Assembly: GCA_039881045.1 (NCBI GenBank)
Contig: JAYWVB010000035.1
Location: 1-64,000, forward strand
Direction of reading: 5' to 3'
DNA: 64,000 bases
Source: Chaetomium olivaceum
Taxonomy: Eukaryota > Ascomycota > Sordariomycetes > Sordariales > Chaetomiaceae
Positions 46,452 to 57,786 of the stretch are shown one piece after another. Under the pieces are notes generated by a model. That model saw only the letters and a program-made list of their open reading frames with translations, did not search any database and had not been told where the DNA came from. Position 1 is the stretch's first letter. Each line of letters begins with the position of its first letter. The translations under genes were made by a program, and so were the position numbers.

Positions 46452-47647
46452 GACTGGAAAGAGTATAGTTTGGTTTCGTCTTCGAGGTCTTCGGACAGGC
46501 GCTTCGTCGTCGCCGTCGTCGTCGGCTCGTCGCTCATCGAGGGGAAATCGCGAAAAGGAGGCTATCGCAAACCCGCAACCTGTTATCGCGGTTCCTTCTA
46601 GTTTTCTTGGCACGCTAGTCCGACTACAGTAGGCGGCGATGGCTTTCTGCCACTTTGGAAAGCTTGTCTTGGCGCACGGACCACTATAGTTCGCTGCAAG
46701 GGTCCGCCTCTGCGTTGTTGTCCCTTCAGGTTCCCGTCCCCACCAAGATTCGATTTCCCCCCGGAGGTAGAAATTGTTGGCCCGCCGGCCGCCCGCGTAC
46801 AACAAACTCGATTCGTCACACAACGATCAACCTTGGAACCTCAATTTGCTTTACATTTGAGCTGACAAAAAGGCGCTTGTCGCGGCTTCGGCAAAATCAC
46901 CATCACCATATGGTCACATTTGCTTGAAGTCGCACGCTCATGGTCGGGCCTGGTAGGTGGATGATTGTGAAGGGTGGCGAGCGAAGGGTGGTTGCAGCCA
47001 GCGAGGAGCTGATAGCCTGACCACGCCGGCTCTGGGATTCGTGCTCCCCCATCACACCGATCTCATAGGTACGCATTCCATCACTGTCCCCAATCCCCTC
47101 ACCCCAAGCAAAGGTGTCAATGATGAGCAATCTGGTAAAAGGTCCGACAGCCTCGTGCTCTTCTGGTTTTGTTGGTTCCGGGCGACGGCTGTTGCGTCTT
47201 GGCGCGCCCGGCTGCCAGTCTCCGCTTCCACACGCTTCCTCGAGACAGCTGGTAGCATGAGGTATCTGGCGGTCGGGTATATCAAAATTCGTTGGAGACG
47301 TTTGTCGAAAACGCTACCGCTTCCCGGAGTCTGGCTTTCATTGATTTCACAAAGCCGGACCCAAAGGCTGTGGTAGACAAGGAGCAAGGGGGAGGCCAAC
47401 CAGCCTCCGCCTTGCGACTAGTTCGCCTATCGTCTTGGAGCCACGAAACCGCTGCAGCTACGCTGGATGACGACCAACAATGACTGAAAAGACCTGAGAC
47501 ACACTCATGATTTTGATTTCGAGCGAGATTTGAAAATCAAACCTGACCGCTCCGTCGGGAACGCTGGACTGACTAGTGGCGCTAACAGATTCTTGCAAAT
47601 CACAGGACGCGGCGCAACTTGCAAGGCTGTTGAGGACCGCCTCCCTA
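46452..47647. other. Intergenic region between divergent Scy1 and PHD genes
   Basis: About 1.2 kb. Two plus-strand open stretches, 47247-47483 (SLETFVENATASRSLAFID) and 47540-47647 (DSCKSQDAAQLARLLRTAS), look coding and could be upstream exons or an N-terminal extension of the PHD protein. The second runs in frame into its ATG at 47648. I could not find splice sites that connect the first. Confidence 0.4.
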
Positions 47648-50078
47648 ATGCCCCGTTGTAGACGATGCAAAGAGTCAGCGGCGCTCGACAAGCCGCTGTT
47701 TAAGTGCATCCATTGCGGCAGATGCTATCATTCCGCATGCCACCGTCCCCATCCACAAGGGCATATGTAAGCCTCTCTCCGTCCTCCCTCCGTCCATATT
47801 TGTATTCCCTAATCCCTTCCCATCCATCGTCCCCACACACGCGTCCGAGACCCTCTCGCAACCAACTCCTCTATCCCCTGCCATCCCCTGTTACGTCGAC
47901 TCGGCGGGACCGCCACCAACCATACAGAGGGCGTCCAGCAGCGCGCCCCCCACCCTCCTTCATGTAGCCGATTTTCCCGCTCAGCCGTATTTCATTCCCT
48001 CTGCCTTGCGCTTACCTCGCCTCGCCTACCCCATTACAACACTCATTTTGTCCCCTAGACGATTATTCAATTGAAGTCGTCGTATATAAAATCACTGTCA
48101 AACTGTCCACTGACCGAATCCGACAGCATCGATTGGGTCTGCAAGCGCTGTCTTGCCGGCCAAGAAGGCCAAGTCAAGCGACGCCGCCTCTACCATGACA
48201 ATTCGCTGTTGTCGTCGCGGGCCGCCTCTCCCAGCTCCGCATCCTCAGGCCTCGATAGCTCTCGCCGCTCCAGGATGTCGCCATCCAGCTCCACTGCTAT
48301 CAATTCCAATTCATCTTTCACAAGTCACAAGTCAGACGATGACTCGTCCGGCCCTAGTATCATTAGCTGCTCCTTCACCGGATGCGCCGCCAAAATCGAC
48401 GGTAGCCGCCAGATCCTGTGCGAGGTGCATCTGCAGGTCTTCTCCGAAACTGACAAGAATCGGAATTCCAGCCAAGCAAATGGTACCCACGCGACACAGG
48501 CCCCAACGGGCATCTCAAATCCTCCTTTCCGGCCTCTGTCAGCCACAAATCCTAGGAAGTTGTTGCCGGAGACTGACAAGGACCGGCCAATCATGAGGCG
48601 CAAAACCGCCGGGAACCCGCCCCAACTCATCAACGCGCAACAGCCGACGCCAAAGCACAACACGCCCTCTTCTCGCGGCGGGTCAACTGCTTTTCCGCCT
48701 TCCTCTCGGCCTTTAGCCCCTCGACCCCCTGTCAACTCGCCCCCGGCGAGTCCTGGGTCTCTCGGGGATGGAGAGCCGGCCAGGAAACGACAGAAACTGT
48801 CGCCCCCCCAGCATACTCTCCAAAGCCCAGAGTGAACGGGACGGTGCCATTCGAGCCTGCTCGAAGTCCGCAGTCTAGCCGCCATGCATCAAGCCTGTCT
48901 TCTCAAGCAAGCAAAGCGCGAGAGAAGGAGGTTAAGTTTGGGGTAAAATCCGCCTTCAGGCATCCTGTGAGGAGGGTACCCCTCCAGTTATCTAGTCTGC
49001 GATTTATCGGGGGCCCAGAAGAGGGCACCCAGGGCGTGCTCTCTGAGCAACCGAGTTCCGGGCTGAACGGGTCCGCTGGGAATGCTCATCGACGCAGTTC
49101 CGGAGGGTCAGAGTTGTCGCCCGACAGGGAGATGAAAGACTACTTTGGGAGGAAGGCGAGCAGCGCGGCTTCGTCTACCACCCTCACGGAATCGCTAGAT
49201 GGCAAGACACGGTGGCCCTTGGAGCCCTCGAACGGGAAGAATGATAAAACACCTCCCGAGGGAAAAGGGTTGGATGCCCAAACTCCTTATGGGCCCTTCC
49301 AGGCAAACGGCATCGCCTCTCCTAAGCCACCCGCTCGAAAGATACATGTCCCCATTCGACCAGCGCCAATAACCAAAACCCAACCCTTACAGCTCCCAAA
49401 ACCGAAGGAAATAGACAACGCCCGTTTCGACGCCCTCATCTACTCCCAGTCAGGCGCCTCCTCGCCCCCTCCCGGCATAGACCTAACACCCGCCCATCCC
49501 CCACCACCAACCAAATCCACAACCAACACAGCAACAGCAACAGAAACCCCATCCAAAAACCAACAACCACCTCACGACGAACCCCTCTACCTAGCCATCG
49601 ACCCGCGCATCCACTGGCCCCAGGCGCACTCGGAAGCCTGGCACGCTGCAAAGCGTGCCGAAATGCGGGCGCGCGGGAACAGAAAGGCCAATTTCGGCCG
49701 CGCCGCCCAGTCACTGCGCAAACAGCAGCGTGAGGCAGAAAAGCCGTTCGAGGAGACCCTGCCCGAAAAAGTGGCGGAGAATCCGGCGTGGGTGAGGCGC
49801 TGAGAAGGTTGAGGGGCTTGCCTTTGGTTGGGGTTGGTGGGGGGTCGGGGTCGGCGGGTTCTGCGTCTGGGCCGGAGGAAGATTGGGCTACTAATGGGAA
49901 TGGGAATGGGAATGGGAATGGTGGGGATAGGCGGACGCGGAAACATGGTTGTGGCAGTGGCAGTGGCGGTGGTGGTGGTGTCACGGGCAAGAGGGTCGGT
50001 AATTCGGGGCTGGTGGTGGTGACTGGACTGAATGGAGCGCAGATGGGGTCCATGAGGCGGTTCGACGGGAGTGCGTAG
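47648..50078 (+). CDS. PHD-finger protein, glycine-rich C-terminus (three frame breaks)
   Basis: Exons 47648..47766 and 48059..50078 would encode about 713 residues. The PHD-type zinc finger is N-terminal: CRRC, CIHC, YHSACHRP, NCPL and WVCKRC supply a Cys4-His-Cys3 set. Such fingers usually read histone H3 tails in the nucleus. The rest is disordered, with a basic KRRRLY patch just after the finger, Ser/Pro stretches, a conserved-looking segment DPRIHWPQAHSEAWHAAKRA, and Asn-Gly and Gly repeats at the end. Three one-base losses must be assumed. C4 at 47747-47750 (then PPSTRAY joins the exon end to TIIQLK in phase 0). C7 at 48803-48809 (then SPPPAYSPKPRVNG). GG at 49796-49797 (then WVRALRRLRGLP). 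With all three the total is an exact multiple of three. The true start may lie further upstream. Confidence 0.78.
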
Positions 50079-51602
50079 CGTAACAGGTGAGGGTTAGGGG
50101 ATTACCCCGGTTTCGTGGGCTGCGGGGGGTTGTTTAGGTGTTGGTTGTGCTGGTGTTGCCGCTGCACTGCTGGCTGGTATGGCCGGCGGGGGTGTAAATC
50201 GCAGGGCAGGGCATGGCATCGGTGCAGTGGTGGTGGGTCTTGCATGTGAAGGCGCATTGCTTTGAGAGAGGGAGCAGCCATATTTTATGTTATTTGGCTG
50301 CCGTTAGCTGTTGCGGAGTATTTACTCAGAGCAAGGCGGTTGCTTTTTTATTGCTGGCGTGTGGGCGCCGGGGAAAAGCAGTTGGCCTTTCTTGAGGTTG
50401 GGAGCAATATTATAGTTTTTATTGGCACATATCTGGAGTCGGGTGTGGTGGGATGGGGAATGCAAACGGGATATGTTTTCGGGCTTTGGCTGACGAGGGT
50501 AGTGGTCTCGCAAAATTGGGCCCGGGATACCTATCTACGTATGTACATACAGTAATAACACAGTGAATAGGTAGCTTATCTGAGTGAGAGGAGGAAGAGA
50601 GAAGATATTTATTTGTAGTTATTCTTTGCGTGGTATCTCTGTGTACGTAAATTACTCTGCCGCCAAGATTTATCACCCACCGCTTAAGAGTAGTAAATAA
50701 GAGACAACCATCCCGAAACGATGCGCGTTGTGTGTTTTACACTTCGGGTGATTGGCTCATGTTTCCCTGATAGCATGCAAGTAGCCCGGTCTGCCTTCTC
50801 CTATGTAAGCCATGGGGTTATACACTAGGTACCAGTAATTACTAGTTGAGACCAAATTGTCCCTTTTTATTAGAAACCCTAGTATTTATTCCGCACTTCC
50901 AATAATACTCTCACTGTGATATTAGCACTGTATGTACATACACACATACAACGCATTTACTGTAGCAAGAGAAGTAGTTGTTGAGCCAACTAAAGTCAAA
51001 GTCCACGATCCCGCCCATTCTTCATTCAAGGAAGGCAATTTATGAATCCGACCGATGCAGCCCACGACTGAGGACTTGGCTCGACTTGGGTAATTCCATA
51101 TCGCCATCCATGACCGTTGCCAGCCGCTTCGCGAGGGGCTAGAGAGGGCAAGCAGATTCTTGCGGAGGGTTCCAAATCAACCGTTCAGCACCATTACGGA
51201 GACCTTTGTCTGAAAGACGCCAGGGTAAGATTTTGGTGTCTCTGTAGTACATGGGTAGGCCTTGGGTCAGCAATTTCACTGCGACGGGCTGGAATGGTAT
51301 GACTGATTGTATTACTGCCCGAAGCCGTGGATATGCCACTAGAATAGGCATCGAGGCTCGGGGGTGTCATGTCAATACTACTTTAAGCGTGCACTATTCA
51401 CCAAAACTTCAACAACAGCTGCCAAGGCAGTAGGAGAATTGAAACCTGTCACCGTTCCCAAATGAGACAGGCATGAGAAACCATCAGGCCACCACCCCTT
51501 CTAGAATCCGTCGGATGCCAAAGCGCTTGGGCATCTAGCCTAGCTTTCATGTTAAAGGAGAGGAGTGCAAGGCAAACGGATCAAAGCCAAGCCAGTACTT
51601 AC

Positions 51603-51753
51603 TGGCGTAGTTGCTGCTCTTGCCACACGTCACCATTGTGCCCGACGAGGTCTTGACCTGCCCACCGCATGTCGTGGCATTCGTGGGGTTATTGTATCCA
51701 CAGGAGCAGTTCCAGTTGTTGACAAGAACCAGGGCGCTCTAGATGACAGCCAT
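51603..51753 (-). pseudogene. Possible small cysteine-rich protein gene, broken or incomplete
   Basis: On the minus strand an ATG at 51753 (caccATGGCT) is followed after four codons by TAG, then 46 open codons that read SALVLVNNWNCSCGYNN and later TTCGGQVKTSSGT and VTCGKSSNYA. Four Cys within 35 residues and Asn/Thr/Gly-rich spacing resemble small secreted fungal proteins. The exon could end at 51603, where a strong donor GTAAGT begins. A TATA box lies 113 bases upstream of the ATG. A proper signal peptide is missing, and no second exon was found. It may be a relic, or the start lies in an exon I could not see. Confidence 0.3.
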
Positions 51754-51865
51754 GGTGAGAATGTGAGGGGACTTCCTAGGTATGAGTGTAGAGAGCTTGG
51801 AAGAAGTGGTTCAGTTGATGATGAGGGAGTTGTCCTGGACATATTGAAGGGCGGAAGGTCGGGGG

Positions 51866-51873
51866 TTTAAATA
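51866..51873 (-). promoter_or_regulatory. TATA box (TATTTAAA) on the minus strand
   Basis: TATTTAAA on the minus strand, preceded by GC-rich DNA. It is placed at promoter distance from the Cys-rich ORF at 51753 and supports the idea that a gene is or was transcribed there. Confidence 0.4.
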
Positions 51874-52322
51874 GGCGAAGCAACAACACGGAGCTCAACC
51901 AGAGAGGCAGGACGAACAGACAGGCTTCTTGCTTTATTGGTTTGTTGGTGATTCAAATAAGGCATACTTCTCTACGCCGGATTTCAAACTTGGCCATGAC
52001 CTGCCTGTTGCAGTGGTGAGTCTGTCGGTGATGAGAGATCACTCAAACAACCGCAGTAAGCCGTAACCAATTATATCAATACGATCTCATGTCCCCAAAA
52101 GCAGCATTCGATGAAAGGGAACACACCGCTTTTGTTTGGGCGCACTTTCGGAGTTTCTCCTGTTTCGGGCTGTCTCCTCCATTCTCCACGGACCACGGCC
52201 CAGCGCGGTCATCACTTCTCCGAGTTCACCAGTTTTGCTACCAATCTTGACGTATTGTTCAAACAAAAATAATAGCACACCAACAACAGCCTCAGGTCCT
52301 GTCCATCTTCAACGAGCCGAAT

Positions 52323-53293
52323 ATGGAGCTACCTATCCCCGTGAGAGATTCGGTCAAACAAATCACCACGAACTCATGGCTTGTCGGGAACAAATACGTC
52401 TTCCGTCGTGCCCAAGGGCCGCGTGAAGGGGATTGCCTCTGGAAGAACGCAGCCGATGGATTGTATTACACGCTTTCCGAGGTCTCAGTTCCCCAGCCTG
52501 TCGCCGGCCCACTCGCCCCTGACGGACACGCTCGCCAAATCCACGACGCAGGCGACATGTCCGCCGTATTCAGCTTCAACGACGAGATCATCATCAAAAT
52601 CAGGCTTGCCACCGACGAGACCCGGCGGGAACCCGAAACCCTATCCCTCCTGGCCAAACAACAGCAGCACCTCAGCTTCGACATCCCCGCCGTTCTCTTC
52701 CACACAGAAGACGCCGGCAAAACCTACCTCATCGAGCCCTTCATCCGCGGCAAGCGACTTAACGAAGCGTGGTGGGATATGACCGAAGAGGCAAGAGAGC
52801 ACGTCGTCAGTCGTGTCTCGCAGGCCTGCGCCGACATCAGGGTGTTTAAGTCCAACACCATGACCGCCTCGGACGGCAACTGGATGAACCCGCTGCAGGA
52901 GGTCGGCGACGACAGTGTCGAAACCATCCGACAGCAGTGCGAGCAGCTGGGGATGGATTGTTCGGTGCTTGTGCTGGCGCACAACGACCTCGGACCGACC
53001 AACATCATCGTTAACGGGGACCAAGTTACCGTGATCGACTGGGAGATGGCCGGCTATGTTCCGCTGGAGTGGGTGCGGACCAATTTTGCGATTTGCGGTG
53101 TTTTTGGTCTGGAACGTGTGCATAGGGAGCCTGGCGGCGAGGGGCCGGTACGGTTGAGCGCAGCGGGGAGTACCCCGTGCGTGTTGAGAGACGGCTGGGG
53201 GAGATGGGGTTTCCGGAGGTTACGGCGGCGTATAAGAGGGTTCATGATCTGCGCGAGGTGGAATGGAAAAAAAATCGGCCGTGGCTTCAGTGA
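52323..53293 (+). CDS. APH-type (aminoglycoside phosphotransferase fold) kinase, frame break at 53141
   Basis: The single exon encodes about 323 residues if one G is added. This is one of the many fungal APH/choline-kinase-fold proteins, whose substrates are mostly unknown; it does not imply antibiotic resistance. The nucleotide-binding part includes DEIIIKIRLA. The Brenner motif LAHNDLGPTNIIV carries the catalytic Asp, and VIDWEMAGYVPLEWVRT carries the metal-binding Asp. The frame as written runs to 53354 with an Arg-rich, unlikely end. In the next frame, from about 53150, the sequence reads ERSGEYPVRVERRLGEMGF and ends KKNRPWLQ at the TGA 53291-53293, as in the family. One more G in GGGG 53141-53144 joins them. 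The start ATG at 52323 is the first in frame. Confidence 0.85.
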
Positions 53294-53650
53294 GTGGATG
53301 GATAGCATCTACAAATGCGGAGAAAATCACGGTTTGGACATAAAGAGTTTATAATTAAATGGTATTACGATACTGGCTTTCGCATGTCGGACCCTTGTTA
53401 GTGCCCGTTGTATGTACATTTTTATACCCATTATATTGTAAGCTTAGGGAATATAAAACTCACCATGTGTTGTGCGATGGGCAGAATGAAACCAGTGAAA
53501 CAGGTTCAGGTCAAAAAAACTGTTTAAATTCCCATCATTTTCCATCCACCATCCACGACAGCAGCATCGGGGTATACCGCCCAGTCTTGATCTAGGTACC
53601 TTGGCTAAACTCACACACAACCAACAACAAGGCCAACGGACACCCACCAC
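53294..53650. other. Intergenic region between convergent genes
   Basis: This is the 3' flanks of the APH-type kinase (+) and the aconitase (-). It is AT-rich at 53340-53450. Nothing coding was seen. Confidence 0.6.
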
Positions 53651-56150
53651 TCAAAGCCCCCCCTTCGCCAACAAATTCAAGGCGCTCCCCGCCAGGATAA
53701 ACTTCGCCTGATCCTCACTGACCGCATGCCGAACCGGCACGTCAAACACCTCCCCGCCCTCCTTCTTGGTCACCCTCAACTTGACCTCCCCCCTCCCGCC
53801 ATTCCTCAACATCTCATACAGCCCCACCGTGGCAACCTCGTCACCGGCCCCAATCCGGTCGTAATCCGCCTGCTCCCCAAACGTCAGCGGCACCACGCCC
53901 TGCTTCTTCAGGTTCGTCTCGTGGATGCGCGCAAAGCTCTTGCACACAATCACGCGCGCGCCGAGATAGCGCGGCTGCAGCGCGGCGTGCTCCCGGGCCG
54001 ACCCTCGCCATAGTTGTGCTCGGCCACCACGAGCCAGGCCTGGCCGCGCTGCTTCCAGCGCAGGGCCAGGTCGGGGATGGTGGTGCGGGAGCCGTCGAGG
54101 TCGTAGGCGGCGTTGACCTCGCCCGTCTCGGCGTTGACGGCCGTGTTGAGCGTGTTGGCGCTGATGTTGGCCAGGTGGCCCTTGTACTTCAGCCAGGGGC
54201 CTGCGGCCGAGATGGTGTCGGTTGTGCATTTGCCCGTGACTTTGACGAGCACGCGGAGGTTGGTGAGGTCGGATTGCGGGGAAGGGGTCGAAGGGCTCGA
54301 GCAGGCGAGGCGTTCTGATGTGGGGGAGACGGCGACCTGGACGGAGGGGTTGGGCGGTTGGGAGGCGACGGCGAAGACTTCTTTGCCTTGCTCGAAGGGG
54401 GTGGGAGGGCCCTCGGACCGCGCGGAGCCGGGAAGCGGAACTCGGCGCCTGAGGGAGTTGTGAGGGTGTCGGTCATGGGTTGAAAGTGGTAGATCCGGCG
54501 TAGGCCATGGCGGTCACGATTTCGGGGGAGGCGAGGAAGTTCATGGTGTCCGGGTTGCCGTCGTTGCGTCCGCGGGGAAGTTGCGGTTTAACGAGGTGAG
54601 AATGGCGTTGGGGGTGCCCTTCTCCACGCCGTCAATGCGCTTCCACTGGCCGATACACGGCCCGCAGGCGTTGGAGAGGAGGATGCCACCGGCGTCGGTG
54701 AAGGTCTCGAGCGTGCCGTCTCTTTCGAGGGTCGCCCGGATCTGCTCGCTGCCGGGGGTGATGTAGAAATCGGCCTTGGGCTTGAGACCTGCCTTCTCAG
54801 CCTCGCGCACGATGCTCTCGACCCGCGTCATGTCCTCGTACGAGCTGTTGGTGCAGCTGCCGATCAGACCGGCAGACAGCTTCTCAGGCCACTGCTCCTC
54901 CTGAACCGTCTTCTTGAACAGGGACAGAGGTGTGGCGAGATCCGGCGTGAAGGGGCCGTTGATGTGGGGTTCGAGCTTGGAAAGGTCGATCTCGATGAGC
55001 TGGTCGTACTGTGCCCCCTCGTCGGCCTTGAACCTGAAGAGGGCGTCCTCACCGGTACCAGCGCTGGCGCTCCTAAAGTTTTGGAAGATGTCGGCATCCT
55101 TGCTGGCCTGTTCCCTGCGGGTTGCCTTCAGGTACCGGCTCGACGCATCCGTATAGGGGAAGATGGACGTGGTCGCACCAATCTCAGCCCCCATGTTGCA
55201 GGCTGTCGCCATGCCCGTGAGGCTCAACGTGTCAACGCCAGGTCCAAAGTACTCCACGATATAACCGGTTCCACCGCGGACGGTGAGCAGTCCAGCAAGA
55301 TGGAGAATCAAGTCCTTGGGAGACACCCAGTCATTCAGCTGGCCAGTCAACTTGACACCCAGGATCTTGGGGGCCTTCAACTCCCAAGGAGCGCCGACGA
55401 GCGCCTCGACAGCGTCCGCGCCACCCACACCAATGGTGATGGTAGTAAGCCCGCCGGCGTTGGGAGAATGGCTGTCGGTTCCGAGCATCATCAGACCAGG
55501 CAGAGCGTAGTTCTCGAGCACGGTCTGGTGGATAATACCGGCGCCCGGAGGCCAGAAGTCGATGCCATATTTCTTAGCAGCCGACTCCAGGAAGTCAAAC
55601 ACCTCCTGGTTCATCTTAACACCAGCCGCCAGATCATCGTCAGCACCGCGCTCGCCCACAATCAAGTGGTCGCAGTGGATGCTGGCGGGGATGGCAGTCT
55701 GGGGCAGGTTGCACGACATGAACTGGAGGAGGGCCATCTGAGCGGAGGCGTCTTGCATGTTGACGCGGTCGGGCCGCAGCTTGAGGTTGGCATTGCCGCG
55801 CACATCGCGGCCATTCTTGGTGTTCTCGGAGAGCAGCGACTCCTCGACGTTGTCCAGGTGGCTGTACAGGATCTTCTCGGCGAGGGTGAGCCGCTGCGTA
55901 CCCAACACCCGGCGCACCTCGGTGTACTTGTTGTAGAGCCTGTCGTAGGTCGGGGGCAGCAGGGGCCCGTTCGAGTATGGTCGCGTGCTTGCGACTCGGC
56001 GGAGTTGTTGCGCGTGGAAGGCCCTCTGCGGATTTTGTTAGGCTTTTCTTTTTGGTGGAAGAGAGACAGACGGAAGAAATCTAAGTTATTTTTATAAAGA
56101 CGCACCTTCAGGGCCACGCCTGACCGGCTAGCAAGATCAATTGGCCTCAT
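53651..56150 (-). CDS. Mitochondrial aconitase-family hydratase (likely second aconitase, AcoB/Aco2 type); four frame breaks
   Basis: This enzyme isomerises citrate or homocitrate through cis-aconitate using a 4Fe-4S cluster. Minus-strand exons are 56150..56106 and 56025..53651 (80-bp intron), about 807 residues. Exon 1 and the start of exon 2 (MRPIDLASRSGVALK, then FHAQQLRRVASTRPYS) form an Arg-rich, acid-poor mitochondrial presequence. Substrate and cluster motifs are intact: QDASAQMALLQFMS, GTDSHSPNAGGLTTI, the cluster cysteines in GSCTNSS and SNACGPCIGQW, and the swivel-domain loop SAREHAALQPRYLG. Frame breaks occur near 54574, 54477, 54415 and 54003; at each, one more G or C restores the family sequence. 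Four additions make exon 2 exactly 793 codons. I believe it resembles the AcoB/Aco2 paralogue, which serves lysine synthesis in yeast, but this rests on overall similarity only. Confidence 0.88.
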
Positions 56151-56960
56151 GGTTGCTATCCCCGTTGCCAAGTACGTCGCTGCTACCGGGACTCACCGAG
56201 GGGCATATGGGAAAAAAATATCGGGTTTGCGCCATCGCTTCAAGGGTCTCAGGTCTCCGATCCCGGAACCGAAAATCTGGGGAACCGGGGAGGCGGGTCG
56301 GCTTGTGGGTGCCACTGAGCCTATCACGGCTCGAGCAATGTTAAGCAGCATTCCTCTTTTGAAACAACCTGGGGAAGAGTTCAATGGTGGTTGTCGGCAA
56401 TCATACATCTTACAATGGTAGGAAGGGCTTGCTTAAGAGGCACTAGGTCAAGGCTGGCGTAATGACTAAAAGACATTAGACAAAGTCTTACAAGCCGAGG
56501 ATGTGACCGAAATATTGGTTCCATGTGTAATGATGCTTCACCCTCTTAAACTCACTCAGTAGAAGAATACCTATAAGTTTAGGAGCAGAGACAGAAACAG
56601 CATCCTTCTTCGTGTCATACCAATGTCATAAAGGTGCCACCAAAACCTACACCATGAGCATTCAGTCAGTCTACCTTGCCATAAAAGATATATATACGCC
56701 ATCCCCTTCCCATCCCAGCCGAGCCAACCCACGATAAACCGAGTCCCCTTTGCGCCATACAACGCCTCTAAGCAATCGCGGCCATGCCTTTTGACTTCCC
56801 CGACAAGAGCAAAGTAAGTAGCCGAGGCGAGTGAGCAAGTGACAAACGCCTGCGCCGGTGAACCAACCCTCAGCAACGATAGCCACCAAGCCCCCATCAC
56901 TTTCCTTTCTTCCAAGTCCCCCATCTCACGACCCTGCTAGATGTGGGAGTGAGCGCGACC
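56151..56960. other. Intergenic region upstream of the aconitase gene
   Basis: This is the 3' flank of Rad52 and the upstream region of the aconitase, both on the minus strand. Only short ORFs are present. A TATA-like atatatac motif occurs at 56689-56696 without an evident gene. Confidence 0.5.
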
Positions 56961-57732
56961 TCAAGAAGTCCGCTGCCTCTTCAAATCCGGCCCCTTCACC
57001 CCCAACCCCCCACCAGCACCAAGAGGAGCATTACTCATATCCCCCAACGGCACCCTCACCGTCCCGTCGCCCCCCGCAGGCCGCTTGATAGTGGGCGGAC
57101 GGAACTGCCCACGGTTGCCCAGCGGGCTGGACGACACCGGGGCGCCGATCCGCCGGGAATGGTCCAGCTGCGGGTTGAGCATGTTCCCCGTCCTCAGCGC
57201 CGCAGCAGCACCACCACCGCCGCCACCACCGCCTGGGGCGGCAGTCGGGCCGGGACGGGGTGCGCCGGTAAATCCCTGGCCACTCCCCGCGCCGCCACCG
57301 CCGCTACCGCCGGTAGTAACAGGAGCAGCAGCAATAGCATTATCATTGTCGTCATCTTTCACCTCCTCGGTCTTTTTTCCAGGTACGTGCTGTCCGCTTC
57401 TGGTCACCGGTTTGGTCGCTGAATGGTCTACCCCTGGCGTCCGCCGAATGGAGGGGCTCTCCAGACGCGGGTTGAAGACGTGTGCCGGCTTCCGGTCAAA
57501 CTCACCCGCTTCGAGAGCTTTTTCGGGGACGCTCTTTATCGCGCGGGCGGACAGGAAGCCGGCTTCGCCTGCCGGCGGCTCCATGTTGACCATGGTATGA
57601 CCGGCTGGTGGGGGTGTCATGTGGTCTTGGGGGTTTCGGCTGTGGATCTGGTTGTTGTTCTGATTTGGGTTCTGGTTGTGGTTCTGGTTCTGGTTGTGGT
57701 TCTGGTTCTGGTTGTGGTTCTGGTTCTGGTTG

Positions 57733-57786
<54 letters not shown>

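Larger units (their letters stand above)
50079..52322. other. Intergenic region; small cysteine-rich ORF inside
   Basis: About 2.2 kb with no large gene. A possible small secreted-protein relic and its TATA box (51603-51873, minus) are listed separately. Short AT-rich repeats of TACATAC type occur at 50530-50560 and 50930-50960. Confidence 0.45.

Noticed and set aside
54964..56097. 377-codon plus-strand ORF
   Set aside because: It is antisense to the aconitase; no family resemblance and no introns or start context that support it.
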